The position numbers were made by a program, and so were the translations under genes. Positions 34,497 through 45,672 of a stretch of 64,000 nucleotides of DNA are shown here, piece by piece. Under the pieces are notes generated by a model. That model ran no database searches. It was not told the origin of the DNA and saw nothing but the letters and a program-made list of their open reading frames with translations. Source of the DNA: Erinaceus europaeus (taxonomy: Eukaryota > Chordata > Mammalia > Eulipotyphla > Erinaceidae). The DNA lies in assembly GCF_950295315.1 (NCBI RefSeq), contig NC_080175.1, positions 82,959,566 through 83,023,565 on the forward strand, given 5' to 3'. The stretch's first letter is position 1; each line of letters starts with the position of its first letter.

Positions 34497-37400
34497 TCAA
34501 CTTCTGTTGATGAGTGGGATCATCCCATATTCATCTTTATCTTTCTGACTTACTTCACTTATCATAATTCCTTCTAGCTCTGTCCAAGATGGGTCAGAGA
34601 AAGTGGGTTCATTGTTCTTGATATCTGCATAGTATTCCATTGTGTATATATACTACAGCATTCTCAGCCACTCATCTGTTGTTGGGCACCTGGGTTGCTT
34701 CTAGGTTTTAGCTATTATGAATTGTGCTGCTATGAACATAGGAGTACACACCTCTTTTTGGTTGGGTGCTATGGAGTCCTTGGGGTATAACCCCAGGAGA
34801 GTAATTACTGGATCATATGGAAAGTCCATGTCTAGCCTTCTGAGAGTTTTCCAGACTGCTCTTCACAGAGGCTGTACCAATTTACATTCCCACCAGCAAT
34901 GTAAAAGGGTTCCTCTGTCCCCACATCCTCTCCAGCATTTGTTACTGCTGTCCTTTTTGATGTATGCCATTCTTACAGGAGTGAGGTGGTATCTTAGTGT
35001 TGTCTTAATTTGCATTTCTCTGACAATCAGTGACCTAGAGCAGTTTTTCATATGTTTGTTGGCCTTTTGGATCTCCTGTGAGGTGAAAGTTTTGTTCATA
35101 TCCTCTGCCCATTTTTGGATGGGGTCATTTGCTTTTTTGGTCCTAAGTTTGCTGAGTTCTTTATATATTTTGGTGATTAGTATCTTGTCTGATGTCTGGC
35201 ATGTGAAGATCTTCTCCCATTCTGTGCAGGGTCTCTCTGTTTGTTTAATAGTTTCTTTGGATGTGCAGAAGCTTTTCAACTTGATGTAGTCCCATTGGTT
35301 TGTTTCTGCTTTATTCTTCCTTGCAATTGGGTTTGATTCATCAAAGATGTCTTTGAGGTGTATGTGGGAAAGTGTTTTACCAATGTTTTCCCATAAGTAT
35401 TTGATTGTTTCTGGTCTGACATCTAGGTCTTTGATCCATTTGGAGTTGATTTTTGTTTCTGGTGAGATAAAGTGGTTCATTTTCATTCTTCTGCATGTTT
35501 CAACCCAGTTTTCCCAGCACCATTTATTGAAGAGAGCCTCCTTTTTCCATTTAATCCTTTGGGCCCCCTTATCAAAGACTAGATGCCCATAGATGTTGGG
35601 ATTTACTTCTGGGCTTTCAATTCTGTTCCACTGGTCTGTGTGCCTATTTTTGTTCCAGTACCATGCTGTTTTGATGATGATGGCTTTATAATATAGTTTA
35701 TGGTCTGGGAGTGTGATGCCTCCATTTCTGTTTTTTTCCTCAAGATGGTTTGGAAATTCTAGGTGTTTTCAGGTTCCAAATAAATGATTGTAGTGTTTGT
35801 TCTATTCTCTTAAAGAAGCTTGGTGGAACTTTGATGGGTATTGCATTAAATTTGTATATGGCTCTGGGGAGAATATTCATTTTGATGATATTTATTCTTC
35901 CAATTAATGAGCATGGGATATCTTTCCATTTCTTGGTATCACTTTCTATTTCCTTGAGTAGCAACTCATAGTTTTCAACATACAAGTCTTTCACTTCTTT
36001 GGTCAACTTTATTCCTAGGTATTTGATTGATTTTGCTGAAACAGTAAATGGGAGTGATTTCTGGATGTCTTCTTCTTCAGATTTAGTGTTTGCATAAAGA
36101 AATGCCACTGATTTTTGTACATTGATTTTGTAGCCTGATACCTTGCTATATTGCCTAACAACTTCCAGTAATTTTCTACTGGATTCTTTAGGTCTTTCTA
36201 TGTATACTATCATATCATCTGCATATAGTGAGAGCTTGACTTCTTCCCTTCCAATCTGTATCCCTTTGATTTCTTTCTCTTTCCTGATTGCTATGGCAAG
36301 AACTTCCAATACTATGTTGAAGAGTAACGGTGACAGTGGACAGCCCTGTCTAGTCCCCGATCAGAGGGGGAATGCCTTCAGCTTCTGTCGATTGAGTATG
36401 ATGTGAGCTGTAGGTTTGCTATATATAGACTCCACTATCTTAAGGAATTTCCCATCTATTCCCATTTTTGTAGAGTGTGAGCATGAATGGGTGTTGGATT
36501 TTGTCAAAGGCTTTCTCTGCATCTATTGAGATAATCATGTGGTTTTTGGCTTTGCTTTTATTGATGTGGTGAATGATATTGATTGACTTTCAGATTTTGA
36601 ACCAGCCTTGCATCCCTGGGATGAATCCCACTTGGTCATGATGAACAATCTTTTTGATGTGTTGCTGTATCTGGTTGGCCAAGATCTTGTTTAATATTTT
36701 GGCATCTATGTTCATCAGAGATATTGGTCTGTAGTTTTCCTTTTTTATTATGTCCCTATCAGCTTTTGGTATCAGGGTGATGTTGGCTTCATAAAAGGTG
36801 GAAGGGAGTATTCCTGTTTCTTCAATCTTATAAAAAAGTTTCAGAAGTATGGATATTTACTGTTTCCTGAAAGTTTTGTAGAATTTATTTGTGAAGCCAT
36901 CTGGTCCACGGCTTTTGTTGTTGGGGAGATTCTTAATAACGGTTTCAATTTCTTTGTCTGTGATTGGTGCATTGAGATTTTATAGTTATTCTTGGTTCAG
37001 TTTTGGAAGTGCATAGGTTTCTAGGAATTGTTCCATTTCTTCCAGATTCTCTAGCTTGGTGGCATAAAGTTCTTCATAGAAGTTTTGCAGGATTCTCTGG
37101 ATTTCTGTGGTGTCAGTTGTGATATCTCCTGCATCGTTTACAATTCTATTAATTTGAGTCTTCTGTCTTTTTTGTGTGGTGAGTCTGGCTAGGGGTTTGT
37201 CAATTTTGTTTAATCTTTCAAAGAACCAACATTTGGCTTTATTGATCTATTGTATGGTTCTTTTATTTTCAATGTTGTTTATTTCTGCTCTAACTTTCGT
37301 GATTTCTGTCCTTTTGGTTGCTTTAGGGTTCCTTTGTTCCTCTTCCTCTAAGTACTTGAGGTGTGCAGTAAGGTCGTTCATTTGAGCTTCTTCTTGGTGT

Positions 37401-38313
37401 TTAATATGTGATTGTATGGCTATAAGTTTCCCTCTCAGTACTGCTTTAGCTGTGTCCCAAATATTTTGATAGGTTGTGTCTTCATTTTCATTTGTGTCCA
37501 GGAACATTTCCATTTCCTGTTTGAGTGAGTCTCTGACCCAGTGGTTCTTAAGGAGCATGTTGTTTAGTTTCCAAATTCTGTGTCTTTTAATAATTTTCCG
37601 TTTGTTGTTAAATGTTAGTTTTATTCTACTGTGGTCAGAGAAGATACTTCGGATGATTTCAATGCTCTTGAATTTATTGATGCTGTCTTTGTGGTCTAAC
37701 ATGTAGTCTATCCTTGAGTATGTGTTATGTGGATTTGAAAAGAAGGTGTATTCCTGTTTTTTGGGGTGGAGTAGTCTGAAAATGTCCAAGAGGTCTAGTT
37801 TGTCGATCTCTTCATTCAATTCTCTTGTATCTTTGTTGGTTCTCTGCTTTGTTGATCTAAGTGTGAGAGTGGGGTATTGAAGTCTCCCACTATTATTGTA
37901 TTACTATTGATGTATTTTTGAAATTCTTTCAGTAGATGCTTAATGTATTTAGATGGTCCCTCGTTGGGTGCATAGATGTTAATCATTGTTAAGTCTTCTC
38001 GGCTGATTGATCCTCTAATCATTATGTAATGTCCTTGCCTATCTTTTATTACTTTATTTAATTTAAAATCTATTGTGTCTGAGATGAGAATGGCTGTTCC
38101 TGCCCTTTTTTATGGTCCGTTAGCCTGTATGATAGTTTTCCATCCTTTCACTTTAAGTCTGTGTTTATCTTGTTGTGACAAATGCGATTCTTGCAAGCAG
38201 CACATGGTTGGATAATGTTTTCTGATCCATCCCCCCACCCTGTGCCTTTTGATGGGTGAGTTTAAGCCATTGACGTTTATTGATATTATGGGTTTAATGT
38301 ATTGTAGTGCCAT
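34497..38313 (-). pseudogene. L1 ORF2 (endonuclease-reverse transcriptase), broken
   Basis: Start ATG at 38313 and stop at 34497-34499 span about 1272 codons, the normal L1 ORF2p length. The N-terminus shows an endonuclease-like INVNGLNSPIKRHR and CCLQESHL, later NIYAPNEGPSKY and VGDFNTPLSHLD. The reverse transcriptase catalytic motif YADD is at 36225-36214. The Cys-rich C-terminus has [19 protein letters not shown] near 34960-34885. ORF2p normally nicks target DNA and copies L1 RNA in the nucleus. Here the reading is split into at least five separate frames by stops and frameshifts, so no full protein can be made. Identity by family motifs is very secure. Confidence 0.96.
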
Positions 38314-38373
38314 TGTTCAAAAAAAAAATTTGTTTGCTCTGATATAATGTCAGTATTATAGTGATGTTCTTGT

Positions 38374-39298
38374 TTATAAGAGATCTTTTAGAACCTCTTT
38401 CAGGGCCAGCTTGGTGATGGTTGCCTCCTTTAACTGTTGTTTATCTAAGAAAGTTTTGATCCCTCCATCTAGTTTGAATGAAAGTCTAGCAGGATATATT
38501 ATCCTTGGTTGAAACCCTTTTTCATTCAGGGCTCGATAGATATCTTGCCATTACCTTCTGGCTTTTAGAGTTTGAGTGGAGAAGTCTGCAGATAATCTTA
38601 TGGGTTTTCCCTTGTATGTGACTTTTTGTTTCTCTCTTGCAGCCTTTAGGATCCTTTCTTTATACTTACTTCTTCTCATTGTGACTATGATGTGTTGGTG
38701 TCTTCAGGTCTGGGTTGATTCTGTTTGGTACTCTGTTGGCATCTTGAATCTTGATGTTCTTTCTGTTATTCAGGTCTCGGAAGTTTTCTTCTATTATTTC
38801 CTCTAGAATGTTTCCTTCCCCTTCCTCTCTTTCTTCCTCTGGCAGGCCAATTATACGAATGTTACTTCTTTTGAGATCATCCCATATGTCTCTGTTGTTG
38901 TTTTCAGTGTCTCTCAATCTCTTTTTAAGCTCTTTCACCTCTTTCTTAGTTTTCTCTAACTCATCCTCTGTCTGACTAATTCTGTTTTCTGCTTCTGTTA
39001 GTCTGCTTTCCCTTGCCTCAGCTTCTTTCTTCATTACAGCTATTTTAGCTTTCAGTTCTCTAGTTGCCTCAAGATAATCAGTATTACCTTGGGGGTCTCA
39101 ACTGTTGTTTCCCTAATACTGCCATTCCTTTCCTCCAATGTTGTTTTCATTTCTGTGATTAATAAGTTTATTATTGCTTGCATACTTTTCTTATCTATGG
39201 TTACTTCTGGCTGATTTGTAGTTTCTTCTGGGCTCTTGTCTTCATTCATTGGAGTATCAGTTTTATTTGTTTTTGATCTACCCTTTTTTTTCCCCCAT
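38374..39298 (-). pseudogene. L1 ORF1 (RNA-binding chaperone), broken
   Basis: About 307 codons lie between a candidate ATG at 39298-39296 and TAA at 38376-38374. Order of parts: a polar N-terminus, a heptad-rich coiled coil (ESRLTEAENRISQTEDEL and following, about 39020-38900), an RRM-like stretch (SNIRIIGLPEEEREEGEG), then a basic C-terminal domain (LSADFSTQTLKARR, GFQPRIIYPARLSF). In L1 this protein trimerises and coats L1 RNA. It is broken by a frame offset at the A8/G-run just after the ATG, a frameshift near 39050, another near 38670 and an in-frame TAA at 38553-38551. The start could instead be the ATG at 39249. Confidence 0.93.
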
Positions 39299-40604
39299 TT
39301 TTTTATTTATGTGTTTTTTTCTTCTTTTTTTATGCTCTGTTGTTCCTCAGTTGTTGTGTCTTGAGTACAAGTAACCCTGTACTAAATACCTTTACGACAA
39401 TTGCACTCACCAACCTCAGGAATTACAGTAGCAACTGAAGTATTGAAGTAGTTTAATCATTACCAGTTAGCCAAAGATTTTCTCCAGTCCGTGAAAAAAT
39501 AGTAACCAAATCCCAGTGAAGAAGAAAGAGAAAAGAAAGAGAGGATAGCAAGAATAGACAGTTATGCAAATCTACTATCCACTGTATATTCTAAGGGTAA
39601 CAAGAGGGGAAAGGGAAGTAGAGCAGAGATACACACATAGAGAGTCCACTCTGAGTCAGATTTCTTCCCCCAAATAATTCACAAATTCAGAAAGGCAAAG
39701 AAGAAGGAAGAAGTGTATGACAAGATTAAAAAAAGAGAGAGAGAGAGACAAGAGAGAGAAAATGGAGAAGATAAGAAAAAGAGTTGTAATTAAGGAGTAG
39801 TGCAAGGAAATTCCCAAATGTGTATCAGTGAATTCAAAAAAGCACCCTGTTTGGTGGTGTTGGGTATCCTGCTAGGAGCTGGTCCCCAGGGACTGCTTAT
39901 GGGGGGGGGGAGAAGGTATGCTTGAAAATTAAAAGGAAGAAAAAAGAATTTTCCCCTTTTTTTCCTACTCTAATTCCTAACCCAAATTAAGTTATAGTCA
40001 CCTCCTTGGTGTCACGGCTAGGACCCCTTATTCGCTGGCCTGCTAAAGGCAGAAAATCCTACCGTTTCCAGAAGATGTGATCAGAGCTCACGCTGCTAGC
40101 AGCTTCTCAGTCTGCCATCTTCCGGGAAACCCTCCCTTCAGACTTTTTTAAAGGATTTCTCGAAAATGAAAACTAGCTCCAAGTCCTTTGATCCAATGAG
40201 AGCTATATTTAAGAAGTCTTTGGATCCACCCTCAGGGTCGCAGTGGTACCTGGAGACTCCCAAGAGAAAACCCCCGAGCTATAGTGCTCCCTCCGGGTCC
40301 TCTGCCGGCCGCCCAGCAGCGCTCTGCAACCGGCGGAGGAGCTGCCTTCCCGGGCGGAGGACAATGCCCGGCGCACCCGCCTTGCCCGCCGCCGCCTGGG
40401 AAGTCTGGAGCAGCCCAACTGCTAGTCCGTGCCACCTTTACTCTAATTCTTAACCCAAATTAAATTATAGTCACCTCCTTGGTGTCACAGCTAGGAACCC
40501 TTATTGACTGGCCTCTAAAGGCAGAAAATCCTACCGTTTCTATAAGATGTGATCAGAGCTCACACTGCTAGAAGCTTCTCAGTCCGCCATCTTCCTGGAA
40601 CTCT
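39299..40604 (-). promoter_or_regulatory. L1 5'UTR with duplicated head and CpG-rich core
   Basis: Two copies of a roughly 162-bp head (40600-40439 and 40128-39966, about 90% identical by eye) flank a GC- and CpG-rich block at about 40206-40437. Each head begins GGAAGATGGC. The first copy puts AAGATGGC at bases 12-19 of the element, the place where human L1 has its YY1 site. The rest of the 5'UTR (39965-39299) is pyrimidine-rich on the L1 strand. Known for the family: the 5'UTR is an internal RNA polymerase II promoter. The binding-site assignment is inference. Confidence 0.85.
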
Positions 40605-40823
40605 CTGCTTCACCACTTGTAAAGCGACTCCCCTGCAGGTGGGGAGGTTTTCATTCTTCTAATCAGACCTCTTGGTCAAAACTAATTGAGTACAACTCAA
40701 AACTTCCAGGTGTTGATTTCACAAAAGTTTCTGAGTGACCAAAAACTTTAAGAATTATAGGTCAGCCTTCCTAACTGGTCTCTTTTAAATTCCAACTATT
40801 CTGCAAAGGTAATAAAAATAAGA

Positions 40824-41130
40824 CCCCACCAATGTGTCCTGGAGCTCTGCTTCCCCAGAGACCCATCCTACTAGGGAAAGAGAGAGGCAGACTGGGAGTA
40901 TGGACCGACCAATCAACGTCCATGTTCAGCGGGGAAGCAATTACAGAAGCCAGACCTTCTACCTTCTGCAACCCTCAATGACCCCGGGTCCATGCTCCCA
41001 GAGGGATAGAGAATGGGAAAGCTATCAGGGGAGGGGGTGGGTTATGGAGATTGGGTGGTGGGAATTGTGTGGAGTTGTACTCCTCCTACCTTATGGTTTT
41101 GTTCATTAATCCTTTCTTAAATAAAAAATT
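40824..41130 (+). mobile_element. L1 type-B 3' end, 5'-truncated
   Basis: It starts at AAGACCCCACCAATGTGTCC and runs collinearly with 55547-55860 to TTTCTTAAATAAAAAATTTA. High similarity to the 33-kb and 52-kb copies suggests a young subfamily. TSD unclear in A-rich flanks. Confidence 0.9.
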
Positions 41131-43164
41131 TAAAAAATAATAAGCACAAAGAAGACAAAACGATCTGGGGCACATCCTTAGAATTTAGAGTAGAATCCTT
41201 GAGCTCGAGTTTCCTTCATCTCTCAGTACACTGTAGACTTTCTATAGAATGTGGCATATCTTTTCTCTGTGTTTTTTTTAAATATATTCTCTCTTTATTT
41301 TTCTGAAATACATACCTAGCCAACAATCAGAAATTCTTGATAATTCCTTATCATTTTTTTAATGTAAATATGTTTCAAACTTTTCATCACTTACAAATAT
41401 CAACCAGATTATTTTTCACTGATTATAATCATATCAACTGTATACTTCTCTGATATACTTTACATAGAGTGAAACCACTCAGCCATTATTGGATAGAGTT
41501 CACTTCCCTCACCTTTATTCTATAACCTGTGTAAATATTTGTCATCAAGGAAAACGACTTTAGTATTTTCAACATGGCTACACTGAACACTTTGGAGCTA
41601 CTCAAAGTGATAACATATAATGAAATGAAAAGTCTGTTCCAGAATGTACTTTAGCTTGCTGCTTTCTTCATTGATAAGACTTACTATGAAAAATGAATAT
41701 TGGCTAACCTAAACAGCAGTTGCAATGACTTAGGGTGATATTCACTATAGCAGAAGCTCTTATCTGTGTAAAGACAAAAAAAATAGTTCATAGATTATTG
41801 GTGTGCCAGATTACACTATGAGAAGCACTAGGCTAAAGAATAGATAATCACTAATTCAGTATCAGTTCTACTTAATTTCACTTTAGACTCAAATATATGT
41901 GAAAATAGTAGATTTATAGAGACAGACATGGATAAAACCATTGGTATGCTCCCAATATAATTTTGTAGCACTTGGTAGGGATCTCAGAAACCTTTAGAGT
42001 TGCTCATTTCCTGGAGCTTATGTTTAAAAAAAATCAGATACTCAGTGTAGATTATCAATGTCTAAACCAGTGGTTAAGAAAATACAATAAGAAAAAATTT
42101 ACCAAGGTCATGGATCCCATGCTTTCATTTAATTTCCAAATGTTCTTGAATTTAAAACAACTAAAATAAACTTTAAAATTTGTCATTCATTTTAAAAAAA
42201 GGAAGTATGTTTAAATTTTGTTTCCAAGAACAATTTAATAAAAAGCTTAGATGCACAGCTAATGAGCAAAACAACTTAAAAATCTGTCAGTCTTCTGGAT
42301 TCTTAGTCTAATTATGACTAAAAGAGAACATAAGTTATCTGAAATTATTCTTATTTCAAAGAGATTTAAATAGCATCAGAGAAAACATCAGACACCTGAT
42401 TCTTGAAAATATCTATTTACTTAACTTTAGAAATATCATACTGTTCTGAGAAAACTATGATAAACAAATACCATGTAAAATTTTTGACATATTTTATAAT
42501 GTAAATACTACTGCTATTCTATATATGATTTCAATCACAGCTCCAGCTTTCTCTCACTTTTGATTTATGTGGAGTTTGACCTCAGTCTAAGCCTGTCAGC
42601 CTTACTGTCTAGCCAGCCTTTAGGATTATAGGACAATTATCTGGAACATTCCTCAGAGAAATAAACTTAATTGAGGAATGTTCCCTCTGCCATGTGCCAC
42701 AGCCTACTCTCTTCAGGTTGTGACAAAGATCAAGATGAGTTAGAATCAATTAAAAGCGGAAACAAAAAATGAATTAAGGAGACAATTTAAGTAGAAAACA
42801 CAATGTGTAAGAAAGCAACAGTAGACGAAGAGAAACAGAAAGTGGGCTGCCTGGAAGCAATCAATTGCTATTTTATAAAGCTTAGCGTCTACGAAAGTAA
42901 TTAGCATCAAGGCCAGATCAATTTTCCTAGACATAGTACTTTATTAGATTTCTACATGACAGAATATTAATTAAAACTGATTAGTCTAATTAGATTCTCA
43001 TTAATAACAAGAACAGCAATGACAGATGTATCACTACATCCACAATGCCTTGACTCATCAAATGTTCAGACATTCAGTCTTTGTAGATAGAGTTACTTTT
43101 TGTCATCGTGTCTTATTTTTAAGATAGGATGAGAACTAACAGAAGGGGGAATTAAGGAAGAGGA
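41131..43164. other. Repeat-poor unique stretch
   Basis: About 2 kb without a recognisable SINE or L1. It includes the 42643-42684 inverted repeat. No coding support. Confidence 0.5.
42643..42684. repeat. Perfect 13-bp inverted repeat, 16-nt loop
   Basis: GGAACATTCCTCA (42643-42655) and TGAGGAATGTTCC (42672-42684) are exact complements. Each contains CATTCC/GGAATG, the core of TEAD (M-CAT) sites. Function inferred only. Confidence 0.9.
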
Positions 43165-43340
43165 AGACTATAAAGACTCAGGTAGAGGGTGGAAGTAGAT
43201 AGCATAAAGGTCATGCCTCAGGCTCCAAATGTCTCAGGCTCAATCCCTGCATCACCATAAACCAGAGCTAAGCAGCGCTTAGGTAAAATAAAATAAAATA
43301 AAATAAAATAAAATAAAATAAAATAAAATAAAATAAAATA
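43165..43340 (+). mobile_element. SINE-D with expanded (AAATA)n tail
   Basis: GTAGATAGCATAAAGGTCAT, CAGGCTCAATCCCTGCATCA, AGAGCTAAGCAGCGCTTAGG, then about 11 AAATA units (43285-43340). Confidence 0.85.
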
Positions 43341-43809
43341 CTTAGGGAACCTTTAAAAAACAAATATGGGGAAAGGTTAGAAAAATTATTTCAAAACTCA
43401 GTGTAAGAAATTATTTAGACAGGCAGTTGCAGGACAGTAATAATTTCTAAATGCAACTCTGAAATAAGCTACCTGATTTAGTGTTTTTTCTAAACACCTT
43501 GGTTGAAAAGCAAAGATCAAGTTAGAATAGCTTGAGTCAGATCACTGCTACAATAATATAATCATATTTTTTATAAATTATATCAGAGTCTGATCTAAAA
43601 GCAATCATTCTAGTTTTGCTTTTAAACACTTGTACCCTAACAGTAACAAAAATAAAGCACCAATGTGCCTATGTCAGGATATGCTAAAAACAACACAGCA
43701 ACGAAGATTTCCTCAGTGTAATGTGAGTCAGACTGAAACCTAGGAAGTATGCATGACAAAGCCAAAATATTACCAAGTAAATTATCTTACAGGCCTGGCA
43801 GCTCCAGTA

Positions 43810-43868
<59 letters not shown>

Positions 43869-44944
43869 TGTGTTGTACTGAACAGAACTCTTATGACCAT
43901 CTTAGTAAGTTGCTCCTGCTAGCAGTATCTTAATAAAACTTTGTGTTTCCTATGTCACACCTGAGTCCAGGTTGGGTTTTGAGTCTTAAGTAATAGTAAT
44001 GTACAGTTACTCAAAATCCCTAGCTCATACCTTATCTAGCACTACCATGCTACTATTTTCAGCTGTAATTCTGGACCCTCAATTTTGTTTCCAAATGGAA
44101 AAATAAACACTGGAAAATGTCTGAAATAATCTTATGTGTTGAGGCTGAAGTAACACACCTCACTTCTATGTGCATTCCATTAACAGAAACTCGGGTATAT
44201 TGTGGCAACCTACCAGAAAAGGAACTAAGCAGTACCCTTCAATAATATATGTAGCAAGGAGAGGAAATACATTCATTTGCTCTGCCATATTCTAGTATGT
44301 ACCTTCATCAAATATATTTTTCACTTCACACATAGAATGTTTTCCCTCACCAAAAACAGTAACCTCAGTGAGTCATTTGTGCCGTCGTCTTTATATTTAG
44401 TTGAAAAAAAACCAGAAATTCTAGCTGTTATAATGCTCAGTGATCTCTAAATGGGACTAGAAATAGCCTTCTTTGTCTAGAACTTCAAGGCCTAAATTCA
44501 GTTCCCCACACACATTTCCCAACAACATTATGCTTAACATTTAGTAGTGGGTAATTAATAAGACACACATAGAGGTTTCTGAAGTGTGAATTGAGTAACA
44601 TACCTGTCTAGGAGCTGTAGAAAAATTCACAGATGACTTCCTGAGGAAGTAAGTCAAGGAGCCTGAGGAAGTTTTCATCACTAGAAGAAAATGCAAAAAA
44701 AAAAAAATTAAAGCTTGAAATCAAGAGAATCTTTGTTAATCAGTTTCATCAAGATCTTCATCGATCTTAACCTATTTTTGGTTTATTATACCATGTAGTA
44801 GCGACACATCTGATTTTTTTTCTACATCCTCATTTTTTTCTCTTTTTTTCTATCAATATTTGCTTCACACTTCGATTTTCTTTTGTCTTACCTGAAGAAA
44901 CAATGAGATCAGCAACTATTAACAAATGAGCTACTTTTTTGAAA
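43341..44944. other. Unique stretch with TG microsatellite
   Basis: A TG run of about 30 units lies at 43811-43873. Otherwise unrecognised AT-rich sequence. Confidence 0.55.
43811..43873. repeat. (TG)n microsatellite
   Basis: Near-perfect TG repeat, one TATG interruption at 43861. Confidence 0.97.
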
Positions 44945-45060
44945 GAAGCTCTGGTGCTGTGGTGTTCTTTCCCTCTCTCTCTCTCTGTCTCTCTCTCTAT
45001 ATATATGTTTCTCTCTCTCTTTCTCTCAGTACAGTGAAGCCCCAGCTATAACAAGAGTCA
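44945..45060 (+). mobile_element. SINE-E, 3' part
   Basis: GAAGCTCTGGTGCTGTGGTG, a CT-rich run with ATATATAT, then CAGTGAAGCCCCAGCTATAA, the 3' end of the longer SINE-E form. Confidence 0.65.
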
Positions 45061-45242
45061 CTTCCAATGTATACTAACATTCTTTCCATAGTCATTGCTA
45101 CAGAAATGTTGAATTAATAGGAGCATAGATAATCTTCAAAGATAAATTTTGCCAAGAATTCTGGCACTGCATTAACATACATTAAGTATATTTCTAAGGC
45201 TCACTGTCAATTTATTGCCCATGTTTAAATAACTGTGCAAAT

Positions 45243-45335
45243 AGAGAAATATCTTAGTGATAGAACACAGTACTTGCATATGTGAAGTTCAGTCTCTAGC
45301 ATATCCTACTCATAAAAATTAATAAAGTCTTTAAA
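45243..45335 (+). mobile_element. Possible tRNA-related SINE fragment
   Basis: TTAGTGATAGAACACAGTAC, TGCATATGTGAAGTTCAGTC and CTCTAGCATATCCTACTCAT resemble a tRNA-type SINE head with A and B box spacing. Family unknown. Confidence 0.35.
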
Positions 45336-45462
45336 ATGCTTTAAAGTTCAATTAACCTTACAAAGTTTCATAAGAATACTGAGAATGTCAATTTTTATCA
45401 GATAACCACTATATAAAATAGTTCACTTAAAAATGTATTGGTTTCAAGATAAGCAATATTCT

Positions 45463-45672
45463 GGGGGCCGGGTGGTGGCATACTTGTTTAAGCATGCACA
45501 TTATAGTGCATAAGCACACAGGTTCAAGTCCCTGGTTCCCACCTGCAGAGGGAAAGTTTTACTAGTGGTGAAACAGGGCTGCAGGAGTCTCTTTGTCTCT
45601 TTACCTCTCTGTTTCCCCAACCCCTCTCAATTTCTCTCTGACTCTATTCAATAGTAGATAAATAAAAATATA
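45463..45672 (+). mobile_element. SINE-A
   Basis: Starts GGGGGCCGGGTGGTGGCATA; complete through CCCACCTGCAGAGGGAAAG to CAATTTCTCTCTGACTCTAT and AATAAAAATA. Confidence 0.92.

Larger units (their letters stand above)
33111..40604 (-). mobile_element. Full-length L1 retrotransposon (type B 3'UTR)
   Basis: A structurally complete but coding-dead L1 of about 7.5 kb. In its own direction: 5'UTR 40604-39299, ORF1 39298-38374, a 60-bp gap, ORF2 38313-34497, 3'UTR 34496 to about 33153, poly(A). The 16-bp TSD CTGCTTCACCACTTGT lies at 33095-33110 and 40605-40620 within a SINE-B. The exact TSD and the preserved 5' end show one intact reverse-transcription event, later than the SINE. Frameshifts and stops in both ORFs mean it cannot move on its own now. 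It is the only copy in the window that reaches the promoter. Confidence 0.96.
32940..40646 (-). mobile_element. SINE-B split by a 7.5-kb L1
   Basis: The tail half is at 32940-33110 (TTCCCTTTTGTTGTCCTTGT to CTGCTTCACCACTTGT). The head half resumes at 40605 with the same 16 bp and continues AAAGCGACTCCCCTGCAGGT to 40646. The SINE lacks its 5' head beyond that point. The two halves are collinear, so the L1 is the younger insertion. Confidence 0.95.

Noticed and set aside
33111..40604. Retrotransposition-competent L1
   Set aside because: ORF1 and ORF2 each contain several frameshifts and stops, too many for sequencing error.
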